Source: Sphingomonas aracearum
GTDB lineage: Bacteria > Pseudomonadota > Alphaproteobacteria > Sphingomonadales > Sphingomonadaceae
Reading direction: 5' to 3'
NCBI RefSeq assembly: GCF_003345355.1
Contig: NZ_QQNB01000002.1
Span: 186,001-250,000, forward strand
Length of the DNA: 64,000 nucleotides
The translations under genes and the position numbers were made by a program. Shown here in pieces: positions 1 to 6,995 of this stretch. The notes under the pieces are model-generated. The model did no database searches and had not been told where the DNA came from. It saw only the letters and a list, made by a program, of their open reading frames with translations. The number at the start of each line of letters is the position of its first letter. The first letter of the stretch is position 1.

Positions 1-557
1 GGGCGCAGACGGTCGGAATAGAGCCTGTCTTCGCTGCCGCTGGTGTGGCCGACCGCGGCGCTGAGCGTGACCGGCGTGGCGGGGATGCCTGCGCTCGCAC
101 CGGCATAGACGTAGAGGTTGGACCCGCCGATCGCGCGCTGCGCCGGGGCGATGCTGGCGCCCGCTTCCACCTGCAACGGCCCGAGCGAGTAGCTGGCGTC
201 GGCGCCGGCCTCCCAGTAATCCATGCGATCGGCGGCATCGACGAAGAAGTGGCCGGTTGCGGAGGCACGCAGGCGGAAGGCCGACAGGTCGATGCTTTTC
301 GCCAGCGTGAGGTCCGCCACCGCCTCCGCGCCCCGGTGGCGCGGCGACCCGCGCAACGCCACGGCGCGGGCGCTGGCCTGAAGGCTCCAGACATCCGCCT
401 GCACGTCGGCGGAGACGGAGGGGTCGCCGTCGCTCCAGCTCAAGCCGCGGCGCCGCTCGTCGGTGGTTGCCTCCACCCCCGCGCTGACCTGGGCGTGGGC
501 AGCGACGGGGAGCAGGCCGAGGATCAGGGCCAGCGTGGCCGGACGGGGAACGCTCAT
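1..557 (-). CDS. TorF-like putative porin, 3' end outside window
   Basis: Minus-strand gene that runs off the window edge; 185 codons are visible and the C-terminus is missing. Residues 1-22 form a signal peptide (MSVPRPATLALIL, cleavage near AHA-Q), so the product is exported. The mature start carries RRRGLSWSDGDP, which resembles the RG(V/L)S.SDGDPA entry motif of the TIGR02001/TorF putative porin family. The rest alternates polar and hydrophobic residues with repeated Gly and aromatic positions, as expected for an outer-membrane beta-barrel. Its ATG overlaps the stop of the upstream gene in an ATGA tetranucleotide, so the two are probably co-translated. The family call rests on this short motif; substrate unknown. 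Confidence 0.65.
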   Translation of the reverse strand, partial: MSVPRPATLALILGLLPVAAHAQVSAGVEATTDERRRGLSWSDGDPSVSADVQADVWSLQASARAVALRGSPRHRGAEAVADLTLAKSIDLSAFRLRASATGHFFVDAADRMDYWEAGADASYSLGPLQVEAGASIAPAQRAIGGSNLYVYAGASAGIPATPVTLSAAVGHTSGSEDRLYSDRLR

Positions 558-1000
558 CCGGTGCGGCTCGCCTCGTGCAGGCGGTCGAGTTCGGCGTGCA
601 GCACGGCGCTGTCCTCCGCGGCGAGGCTGACGAGATGGCCGCGCAGCTCGCCGGATCGCTGCGCAACCTCCTGGCGGATAGCCGCGCGCTGGGTATCGCA
701 CCAGCCCGGACGGCGGCCTTCGAGCACCTCGGCCCGCTCGAAACTGCGGTGAAGCGCCGCGCCGGTCGCGTGGCGTGCCTCCCGCCGCACGGTGAGGCGC
801 GCGCTCCACCTGCACGACAGGGTGGACATGCGCCCGCCGGGCGCCGCGCTGCCGACCTGACGATGCTCGATGGCAAGGTCGCCGCGATACCGCGCGTGCG
901 CGACGCCGGACGGGTGATCCGCCCGGCTGCTGTGTTCCAACGGCGTTGCGGCGGGATCGGAAGCGAGGCTCGCGAGCGTGAGCAGGGCAAGGGTCAACAT
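554..1000 (-). CDS. Secreted hypothetical protein, 148 aa
   Basis: Not recognised. The first 14 residues (MLTLALLTLASLAS) form a short hydrophobic leader, suggesting export to the periplasm. The remainder is Arg/Ala-rich with two cysteines (in LSCRWS and GWCDTQ) and a C-terminal half that looks helical. The start is supported by an AGGAG ribosome binding site at 1008-1012, seven bases upstream. The stop overlaps the start of the porin-like gene (ATGA), and the JAMM-protein gene ends 108 bp upstream on the same strand, so the three may be one transcript. Coding status rests on the ribosome binding site, the leader and the overlap. Confidence 0.6.
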   Translation of the reverse strand: MLTLALLTLASLASDPAATPLEHSSRADHPSGVAHARYRGDLAIEHRQVGSAAPGGRMSTLSCRWSARLTVRREARHATGAALHRSFERAEVLEGRRPGWCDTQRAAIRQEVAQRSGELRGHLVSLAAEDSAVLHAELDRLHEASRTG

Positions 1001-1108
1001 CCATGGTCTCCTGTGCGAAGCGCCCCGGCTCTTGGCGGGCGGGATCGACCCTGTGCATCTAGGAGAACGGGCGCTGCGTTCCGCTGCCGCACTGAAACAA
1101 AGCGTTGC

Positions 1109-1501
1109 TCAGGCGACGACCAGTTCCTCCGGGTCGAACCGGCCCGGCGCGACCACCCGCCACCCGCAAAGCCGGCAACCGTCGGTGATAATCCACAAGG
1201 CGCCCACGTCCAGCGCGTGGGCGGCGTCGCAGGCGGACGGCTCGGGCTTGCCGGAGGGATGCGAATGGTAGTGACCGAGCAGCGCCGGGCCGCTGCCTCT
1301 GGCGGCGCGGTGCGCGGCAAGGAGCGCGGCGGGATCGATCTCGAAGCGGCGGGCAGGATCGTCGGCGATGTTGCGGCAGGGGCGTGCCTCGGCGATCCTG
1401 CCGCCCTGCCCGAGCAGCAGTCCGCAGACTTCGGCCAGGGGTGAAGCCGCCGCTTCGCGCAGGATCGTTTCGGCAGCGTACCTTGAAATTTCCGTCTTCA
1501 T
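1109..1501 (-). CDS. JAB/MPN (JAMM) domain metalloprotease-like protein
   Basis: A 130-residue protein consisting of one JAB/MPN domain. The complete JAMM zinc-protease signature is visible: Glu24 (LAEVCGLLLG), then His79-x-His81-x7-Ser89-x2-Asp92 in HYHSHPSGKPEPSACD. Stand-alone bacterial JAMM proteins cleave isopeptide-like or C-terminal Gly-Gly bonds of ubiquitin-like sulfur carriers, or act in sulfur transfer; which applies here cannot be told from sequence. An alternative ATG lies two codons upstream (start at 1507). It is divergent from rluD with only 18 bp between the starts, so the two promoters must overlap. No ubiquitin-like carrier is encoded nearby. Confidence 0.82.
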   Translation of the reverse strand: MKTEISRYAAETILREAAASPLAEVCGLLLGQGGRIAEARPCRNIADDPARRFEIDPAALLAAHRAARGSGPALLGHYHSHPSGKPEPSACDAAHALDVGALWIITDGCRLCGWRVVAPGRFDPEELVVA

Positions 1502-1519
1502 CCCCATCTTCGTTACGCA

Positions 1520-2470
1520 ATGGACCGGGGGGTTTCCATCATCACCGCGACGATTTCGGAGGCTGCCGGCGGGTGGCGTCTGGACCGTGCGCTGGCCGAC
1601 GCGGTGCCGACCCTGTCGCGCGAACGGCTGAAGGTGCTGATCGCCGCCGGTGCGGTGAGCGATGCGGTGGGCGCGCTTGCCCGCGACCCTGCGCGCAAGG
1701 CGGAAGCGGGTGCCGAGTTCCGCGTGGCGGTGCCCGAACCGGCGCCGGCGCACAACGAGGCGCAGGACATTCCGCTGCACATCGTGTTCGAGGACGAACA
1801 TTTGATCGTGCTCGACAAGCCGGCGGGGCTGGTGGTGCATCCGGCGGCGGGCAATCTCGACGGCACGCTGGTGAACGCGCTGCTGCACCATTGCCAGGGC
1901 TCGCTGTCGGGCATCGGCGGGGTGGCGCGGCCGGGCATCGTCCACCGCATCGACAAGGACACGTCCGGCCTGATGGTGGCGGCCAAGACCGACCGCGCGC
2001 ATGAAGGCCTGGCGAAGCAGTTCGCCGCGCATTCGATCGACCGCCGCTACAAGGCGATCACGTCGGGCCAGCCGACCCCGCCGGCCGGACAGGTCGACGC
2101 GCCGCTCGCGCGCTCGCCGACCAACCGCAAGAAGGTGGCGATCGTGGCCGGCGGCAAGCGCGCGGTGACGCATTACCGCACGCTGGAGCGGCTGCGCGAT
2201 GCGGCGCTGGTGGAATGCCGGCTGGAGACGGGGCGGACGCACCAGGTGCGCGTTCACATGGCGAGCCTCGGCCATCCGCTGGTCGGCGATCCGGTGTATG
2301 GGCGCACGAGGAACAGCCACAAGGCGCTTCTGGAATTGCTCGGTTTTCGGCGGCAGGCGTTGCACGCCGCGGTGCTGGGGTTCATCCACCCGATCACAAG
2401 CAACGCTTTGTCGTTCGAAAGCCCGATGCCTGCGGACATGCAGGAACTGTTCAGTAGACTCTACGTATAG
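1520..2470 (+). CDS. rluD: Ribosomal large subunit pseudouridine synthase D
   Basis: Cytoplasmic RluA-family pseudouridine synthase of 316 residues, which isomerises uridines in helix 69 of 23S rRNA during 50S maturation. An S4-like RNA-binding domain covers about residues 15-80. The catalytic domain follows, with motif I DKPAGLVVHP (99-108) and the motif II HRIDKDTSG, in which Asp145 is the nucleophile. The C-terminal ETGRTHQVRVH motif is also present. Length and motif order are normal for RluD. rpoH begins 61 bp downstream on the same strand, an arrangement common in sphingomonads, and read-through into rpoH is possible. Confidence 0.93.
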   Translation: MDRGVSIITATISEAAGGWRLDRALADAVPTLSRERLKVLIAAGAVSDAVGALARDPARKAEAGAEFRVAVPEPAPAHNEAQDIPLHIVFEDEHLIVLDKPAGLVVHPAAGNLDGTLVNALLHHCQGSLSGIGGVARPGIVHRIDKDTSGLMVAAKTDRAHEGLAKQFAAHSIDRRYKAITSGQPTPPAGQVDAPLARSPTNRKKVAIVAGGKRAVTHYRTLERLRDAALVECRLETGRTHQVRVHMASLGHPLVGDPVYGRTRNSHKALLELLGFRRQALHAAVLGFIHPITSNALSFESPMPADMQELFSRLYV

Positions 2471-2531
2471 GTTCACGTGCGCACGTCGCCTCCGGTAGGG
2501 ACGGTCGCGCCACTTTGAAGGGAGAACGATC

Positions 2532-3434
2532 ATGGCCAGCGGCAACGTCCCCGCGACGATCCCCGCACTGGGCGGCGAGGCAGGCCTCAACCGCTACCTT
2601 GCCGAGATCAAGAAGTTTCCGATCCTCAGCCCCGAGCAGGAATACATGCTCGCCAAGCGCTTCGAGGAACATGGCGACACCGATGCGGCGGCGCAGCTCG
2701 TCACGTCGCACCTGCGCCTCGTCGCCAAGATCGCGATGGGTTATCGCGGCTATGGCCTGCCCACGTCCGAGCTGATCTCCGAGGGCAATATCGGCCTGAT
2801 GCAGGGCGTGAAGAAGTTCGAGGCGGATCGCGGCTTCCGCCTGGCGACCTATGCCATGTGGTGGATCCGTGCCTCCATTCAGGAATATATCCTGCGTTCG
2901 TGGAGCCTAGTGAAGATGGGCACCACCGCGGCGCAGAAGAAGCTGTTCTTCAACCTGCGCCGGATGAAGTCCAAGCTCGACGCGTTCGAGGACGGCGACC
3001 TGTCGCCGGAGCACCTGACCAAGATCGCCACCGATCTTGGCGTCACCGAGGATGAGGTGACGAGCATGAATCGCCGCATGGCGATGGGCGGCGACACCTC
3101 GCTCAACGTTTCCATGCGCGAGGATGGCGAAGGCCAGTGGCAGGACTGGCTGCAGGACACCGGCCCGCTCCAGGACCAGGTGGTTGCCGAAGCGCAGGAG
3201 GCCGACGTGCGCCACACCATGCTGGTGGACGCGATGGAGGATCTCAACGATCGCGAGAAGCACATTCTGACCGAGCGCCGGCTGACCGACGACCCCAAGA
3301 CGCTGGAGGAGCTCAGCCAGGTCTATGGCGTCAGCCGCGAGCGCGTGCGCCAGATCGAGGTGCGGGCGTTCGAGAAGCTGCAAAAGGCGATGATGCGCCT
3401 GGCCGGCGAGAAGCGGCTGCTCGCGGCCGTCTGA
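2532..3434 (+). CDS. rpoH: RNA polymerase heat-shock sigma factor RpoH (sigma-32)
   Basis: 300-residue sigma-70 family factor. Region 2 (about 55-125) contains the core-binding and -10 recognition helices (SEGNIGLMQGVKKFE, TYAMWWIRASIQEYI). The RpoH box QKKLFFNLR at 135-143 separates RpoH from housekeeping sigma factors. Region 4 near the C-terminus has the helix-turn-helix LEELSQVYGVSRERVRQIE. It directs heat-shock and protein-quality genes. A GGGAGA ribosome binding site precedes the ATG. The amine oxidase gene begins 2 nt after the stop, implying coupling. Alphaproteobacteria often have two RpoH paralogues; the sequence alone does not say which one this is. Confidence 0.95.
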   Translation: MASGNVPATIPALGGEAGLNRYLAEIKKFPILSPEQEYMLAKRFEEHGDTDAAAQLVTSHLRLVAKIAMGYRGYGLPTSELISEGNIGLMQGVKKFEADRGFRLATYAMWWIRASIQEYILRSWSLVKMGTTAAQKKLFFNLRRMKSKLDAFEDGDLSPEHLTKIATDLGVTEDEVTSMNRRMAMGGDTSLNVSMREDGEGQWQDWLQDTGPLQDQVVAEAQEADVRHTMLVDAMEDLNDREKHILTERRLTDDPKTLEELSQVYGVSRERVRQIEVRAFEKLQKAMMRLAGEKRLLAAV

Positions 3435-3435
3435 T

Positions 3436-4656
3436 GTGACGGCGGGGGCGGACGCCGTCGTCATCGGCGGCGGCGCGGCGGGGATCGCGGCGGCAAGGAC
3501 ATTGCAGGATGCGGGACGCGACGTCCTGCTGATCGAGGCGCGCGACCATCTGGGTGGTCGCGCGCTTTCCTTTGCCGCGGGAGCGGGCATGACGCTCGAT
3601 CTGGGATGTGGCTGGCTGCATTCGGCGCGGCGCAATCCCTGGGCGGGATTGGCGGAGCGCTACGGGTTCACCGTCGATCGCTCGTCGCCGAACTGGGGCG
3701 TTCAGTGGCAGCACCTCGGCTTTCCTCCCGGGGAGCAGGAGGCGTTCGGGAAGGCATGGGAAAGCTGGGAGCGGCGGGTCCGGGCAGGCGTGGCCGCGGG
3801 CGACCAGCCGCTCTCCGCCTTTCTGCCGCGCGAGGACCGCTGGTACCCCTATCTCGACGCGATCTCCGGCTATGCCAACGGCGCGCCGCTCGATGCCGTG
3901 TCGGCGGTGGACTGGCTTGCCTATGAGGATGCCTCCACCGAGGACAATTGGGCCTTGCGCGAGGGTTATGGCACGTTGGTCGCCCGCCATGCGGAGGGGC
4001 TGGCGGTGCGCCTCGGCTGCGTGGCCGAGCGGATCGACCATTCGAGGCGGCTGGTGCGGGTGGAAACCTCCGCCGGCCCGCTGGAGACGCGCGCGGTGAT
4101 CTGCGCGCTGCCGACGCCTGCCTATGCGCGGCTCGCCTTTCACCCTGCGCTGCCCGACAAGCACGCCGCGGCGGCCGACCTTCCGCTTGGGCTGGCCGAT
4201 AAGGTGTTCCTGGCGGTGGACGGCCCCCTGCCCTGGCCCGCGCACAGCCACCTGGCCGGCAATCCGCACTCCGCCGTTACCTTCAGCCATCGGCTGTCGC
4301 CGTTCGGCTGGCCGGTGATCGAAAGCTTCATCGGCGGCACCGGCGCGGAGGAGGCGCAGAGCGGCGAGGCGGCGGCCGCGCTGGCGATCGACGAACTGGT
4401 GGCCTTGCTCGGCAGCGACTGGCGGGCGCGCCTCCGGCCGATCCGCGCGACACGCTGGCGGCACGAGGCGTACATCCACGGCAGCTACAGCCATGCCCGC
4501 ATCGGCGCGCATGGACAGCGCCGGGTGCTGGCGGAGGCGGTGGATGGCCGGCTGTTCTTCGCGGGCGAGGCCTGCCACGAGAGCGACTTCTCGACGGCCC
4601 ACGGCGCGTTTGAGACGGGCGTGACGGCGGCCGAGGCGGTGCTGAGCGCCATCTGA
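3436..4656 (+). CDS. FAD-dependent amine oxidase / oxidoreductase
   Basis: 406 residues of the flavin amine oxidase superfamily. The N-terminal dinucleotide-binding site VIGGGAAGIAAARTL is followed by the acidic strand end LIEARDHLGGRA, which contacts FAD ribose. The C-terminal FAD-binding segment LFFAGEACHESDFSTAHGAFETG is intact. No signal peptide is present, so it is probably cytoplasmic; the substrate (polyamine, monoamine or other) is unknown. The GTG at 3436 is chosen because it lies 2 nt after the rpoH stop and gives the correct distance to the GxGxxG motif. The close spacing suggests translational coupling to rpoH. Confidence 0.87.
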   Translation: MTAGADAVVIGGGAAGIAAARTLQDAGRDVLLIEARDHLGGRALSFAAGAGMTLDLGCGWLHSARRNPWAGLAERYGFTVDRSSPNWGVQWQHLGFPPGEQEAFGKAWESWERRVRAGVAAGDQPLSAFLPREDRWYPYLDAISGYANGAPLDAVSAVDWLAYEDASTEDNWALREGYGTLVARHAEGLAVRLGCVAERIDHSRRLVRVETSAGPLETRAVICALPTPAYARLAFHPALPDKHAAAADLPLGLADKVFLAVDGPLPWPAHSHLAGNPHSAVTFSHRLSPFGWPVIESFIGGTGAEEAQSGEAAAALAIDELVALLGSDWRARLRPIRATRWRHEAYIHGSYSHARIGAHGQRRVLAEAVDGRLFFAGEACHESDFSTAHGAFETGVTAAEAVLSAI

Positions 4657-5088
4657 CCGCCGGGTGGCCGATCAGCTGTTCGGAGACAGGATGCCCCGGG
4701 TAGCGGTGAAATCCGGATCGATCACCGTCTCTCCACTCTCTCGCAACCGATGGTGACCGGGCGGTGCGGGATCGAACGCCCGCAGATCGGGCGGAAGGTG
4801 GTATGTCTCGCCTGCCCGCCTGCCCTCCAGCCGCAAGGTGATGCCGCGGCTCTGGTCTCGCGATCACCGTCCCGTGCACTTGCTTCAGGTCAATGCACGA
4901 GGATCAGCGCTCATCCAGGCGTGCGCCCAGTCAGGCGTCCCAGATCGGCCGTTCCTTCATTGCACTCCCTCGGCGACGCTCCCGGCCGGAGCCGCCACGC
5001 CGTCAGACGGGACCGGCTACGCCGGCCCGCTGCCCGTCGTGGCGAGTCTTCGGCACGCTTGCGCGAGCCGAAACCGCCCGCGCCTCGC
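4657..5088. other. Intergenic region, about 430 bp, no convincing gene
   Basis: Between the convergent amine oxidase and copper-protein genes. The minus strand holds short open pieces in different frames: a 55-codon frame at 4672-4836 (listed separately) and a few shorter ones that stop within 20 codons. None has a good start and length together. The region may hold the remains of a decayed gene or be non-coding; no terminator with a T-run is obvious. Confidence 0.5.
4672..4836 (-). CDS. Doubtful small ORF, 54 aa, possible gene remnant
   Basis: Open from TTG at 4836 to TGA at 4672; the frame upstream of the TTG stays open without an ATG or GTG. The translation (for example ETYHLPPDLRAFDP, ETVIDPDFTATRGI) looks like ordinary protein rather than antisense noise, but there is no clear ribosome binding site and no recognised family. 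It could be the 3' remnant of a longer gene disrupted by frameshifts. Weak call. Confidence 0.22.
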   Translation of the reverse strand: MRLEGRRAGETYHLPPDLRAFDPAPPGHHRLRESGETVIDPDFTATRGILSPNS

Positions 5089-5478
5089 TCAGTGCAGCGT
5101 CGCCAGCGCCTCGCGGCAATCGTCCGCGCATTCGCGGCACATGGTGGCGCACAGGCGGCAATGTTCGTGGTCGTGCCGGTCGCATTCCGTCGCGCAGATG
5201 TGGCATGCGTCGATGCAGGCGGTGAGCATGGCGCGGACCAGCGCATTGTCCTCCGCCGTCTGGCGCGCGGCGATCTTGGCTGTGGCGGTGCAGACGTCGG
5301 CGCAGTCCATGCAGGTGCGGATGCACTGCGCCATGTCCATCGGTTCGGCGGAACAGGCATCGGCGCAGGAGGTGCAGAACAGCGCGCAATACATGGCGTG
5401 CTTGGCGGCCACCGCCATCGGCTCGTTGGTATGCCCTTCTGCCTTGGGGTGCAGCGCCATCATCTTGCGGATCGACAT
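5089..5478 (-). CDS. Cys-rich four-helix-bundle copper-storage protein (Csp-like)
   Basis: 129 residues with 17 cysteines arranged mostly as CxxC or CxxxC pairs on predicted amphipathic helices (YCALFCTSCADAC, CIRTCMDCADVC, CIDACHICATEC, CRLCATMCRECADDC). This is the pattern of the four-helix-bundle copper-binding proteins (DUF326/Csp), which bind many Cu(I) ions along the core of the bundle. There is no signal peptide, so it resembles the cytosolic Csp3 type and probably stores or detoxifies copper. A GAAGGAGAG ribosome binding site precedes the ATG. A near-consensus general-stress promoter lies 27 bp upstream. It is divergent from mtgA. Confidence 0.87.
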   Translation of the reverse strand: MSIRKMMALHPKAEGHTNEPMAVAAKHAMYCALFCTSCADACSAEPMDMAQCIRTCMDCADVCTATAKIAARQTAEDNALVRAMLTACIDACHICATECDRHDHEHCRLCATMCRECADDCREALATLH

Positions 5479-5504
5479 GCCATTCTCTCCTTCTGTTTGA
5501 AGGT

Positions 5505-5529
5505 AACCTGCCCTGCGCGCCCGCGTTCC
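5505..5529 (-). promoter_or_regulatory. Candidate EcfG-type general-stress promoter of the copper protein
   Basis: On the minus strand GGAAC (5529-5525) is followed after 16 bases by GGTT (5508-5505). The alphaproteobacterial EcfG consensus is GGAAC-N16/17-CGTT, so one position differs. It sits 27 bp upstream of the copper-protein start. Suggestive only. Confidence 0.4.
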
Positions 5530-5577
5530 GCAACGCCCCGCCTTGCCGCCCCTGCAAGGCGATAATAAGCAGCCGCC

Positions 5578-6258
5578 ATGGTCTTTCGCCTTCTCCGCTG
5601 GCTGGTCGTTCTGGTGCTGGCGTTCGTCGCCGGCTCGCTGCTGTGGGTGGCGGCGTATCGCTTCGTGAACCCGCCCTTCACGTTCACGATGCTGGCGGAT
5701 TCAATGAGCGGGCACCGCATCACCAACGGCTGGATGTCGCTGGACGGCATGGACCCGGACATGGCGCGCGCCGCCATCGCCGGCGAGGATGCGCGGTTCT
5801 GCTCGCACCACGGTTTCGACTGGAAGGGGATCGCCAGCGCCGCCTATCACAATGCGCAGGGCGGACGCATCCGCGGCGGCTCCACCATCAGCCAGCAGAC
5901 CGCGAAGAACGCCTTTCTGTGGCAGGGCGGCGGCTATGTGCGCAAGGCGGGCGAGGCCTGGTTCACCATGCTGATCGAGGCGATCTGGGGCAAGCGCCGG
6001 ATCATGGAGGTGTACCTTAACCTCGCCGAGACGGGGATCGGCACCTATGGCGCGAATGCCGGGGCGATCCGCTACTTCAACCACGATGCCTCAAGCCTCA
6101 CGCCGAAGGAGGCGGCGCGGATCGCGGCGGTGCTGCCCCTGCCGAAGAAGCGGGAAGCGGTGGACCCGCGCGGGTTCGTACGGCGGCACGGCAATGCGCT
6201 GGCGCGCTATGTCGGCGTGGTGCGCCGGGCCGGACTGGACGCCTGCCTGAAGAAGTGA
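5578..6258 (+). CDS. mtgA: Monofunctional peptidoglycan glycosyltransferase
   Basis: 226-residue family 51 glycosyltransferase that polymerises lipid II into glycan strands in the periplasm. An N-terminal membrane anchor (about residues 6-24) is followed by the catalytic domain. Motif 1 is EDARFCSHHGFD with the catalytic Glu, motif 2 GGSTISQQTAKNAFLW, then KRRIMEVYLNLAETG with the second conserved Glu. There is no transpeptidase domain, so this is MtgA and not a class A PBP. Length is typical. It stands alone, divergent from the copper protein. Confidence 0.94.
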   Translation: MVFRLLRWLVVLVLAFVAGSLLWVAAYRFVNPPFTFTMLADSMSGHRITNGWMSLDGMDPDMARAAIAGEDARFCSHHGFDWKGIASAAYHNAQGGRIRGGSTISQQTAKNAFLWQGGGYVRKAGEAWFTMLIEAIWGKRRIMEVYLNLAETGIGTYGANAGAIRYFNHDASSLTPKEAARIAAVLPLPKKREAVDPRGFVRRHGNALARYVGVVRRAGLDACLKK

Positions 6259-6277
6259 GGTCGGACGACCGGGCAGT

Positions 6278-6327
6278 GATGCCGGCGGGCGGCCGCGCGT
6301 CACTGCGCGGCTTGCCCCACCGGCATC
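6278..6327. terminator. Bidirectional hairpin between convergent genes
   Basis: Outer arms GATGCCGG (6278-6285) and CCGGCATC (6320-6327) enclose inner arms GCCGCGC (6292-6298) and GCGCGGC (6305-6311). It lies between the convergent mtgA and the small membrane protein gene. There is no T-run, so its termination role is inferred from position and structure. Confidence 0.5.
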
Positions 6328-6349
6328 GCTTGCACGGGCAGTCGCGGCG

Positions 6350-6607
6350 TCAGTCGGCCGCCTTTTCCACCGCGGTGCCGGCCTTGTCGGCGGCGGAGCC
6401 GACGCTCTTGGCGGCGCTGGTCACCGCGCTGGTGCGGGCATCGTCGTTGCGGCTGGAATTGAGCAGGAAATAGCCGCCGATCACCACCGCGATCAGCAAA
6501 ATAACGGCGAGCAACGCCGTGCCTCCGCCGCCGCCGCGACGCTCGATCACCGTGGTGTGCGGCGCGTCGCTGACGACATGTTCGTGGACAACCCGTTCTT
6601 CAGCCAT
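6350..6607 (-). CDS. Small single-pass membrane protein, probably stress-induced
   Basis: 85 residues. A charged N-terminus (about 1-24) leads through a Gly run into one transmembrane helix (ALLAVILLIAVVIGGYFLL, about 30-48). A short Ala/Lys-rich tail (SAADKAGTAVEKAAD) could form an amphipathic helix. No family recognised. The ribosome binding site GGGAGA precedes the ATG. The notable point is the perfect EcfG-type promoter immediately upstream, which makes it a probable member of the general stress response. It has its own promoter although it lies downstream of ybaB on the same strand. Confidence 0.8.
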   Translation of the reverse strand: MAEERVVHEHVVSDAPHTTVIERRGGGGGTALLAVILLIAVVIGGYFLLNSSRNDDARTSAVTSAAKSVGSAADKAGTAVEKAAD

Positions 6608-6642
6608 GGTCCGTCTCCCATTGTTGTTACGCTGGGGAGACG

Positions 6643-6667
6643 AACGCCCATCCCTTGGGTCCGTTCC
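6643..6667 (-). promoter_or_regulatory. EcfG (general stress sigma) promoter, exact consensus
   Basis: Minus strand: GGAAC at 6667-6663, a 16-base spacer, then CGTT at 6646-6643. This matches the alphaproteobacterial EcfG/SigT consensus GGAAC-N16/17-CGTT at every defined base. It lies 36 bp upstream of the ATG of the small membrane protein gene, within the short gap after ybaB. Confidence 0.75.
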
Positions 6668-6671
6668 GGGA

Positions 6672-6995
6672 TCAGAACGGAAGCTTAAAACCCGGCGGGA
6701 GCGGGAAGCCCTCGGTCATCCTGGCCATCTCGTCAGTGGAAACCGCATCGGCCTTCATCCGTGCGTCGTTGAAGGCGGCGACGATCAGATCCTCGAGCAT
6801 CTGCTTTTCGGACGGCACCATCAGGGTGTCGTCGATCGCCAGGCTGATGATGCGGCCCTTGGCGCTGGCCTTGACCTTGACGAGCCCGCCGCCGGAGACG
6901 CCCTCCACCTCGAGCTTGTCGAGGCCATCCTGCGCCTTCAGCAGCTCGGCCTGCACGTTCTGCGCCATGGCCATCATTTCTTCGAGTGTCTTCAT
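6672..6995 (-). CDS. ybaB: YbaB/EbfC family nucleoid-associated protein
   Basis: 107 residues with the YbaB/EbfC pattern: an N-terminal helix rich in Met and Gln (EEMMAMAQNVQAELLKAQDGL), then a beta-meander (VEGVSGGGLVKVKASAKGRIISLAID) and a C-terminal helix. The family forms dimers that bind DNA and is nearly always encoded next to dnaX, as here. The ATG overlaps the dnaX stop in ATGA, so translation is coupled. Length is normal. Confidence 0.95.
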   Translation of the reverse strand: MKTLEEMMAMAQNVQAELLKAQDGLDKLEVEGVSGGGLVKVKASAKGRIISLAIDDTLMVPSEKQMLEDLIVAAFNDARMKADAVSTDEMARMTEGFPLPPGFKLPF

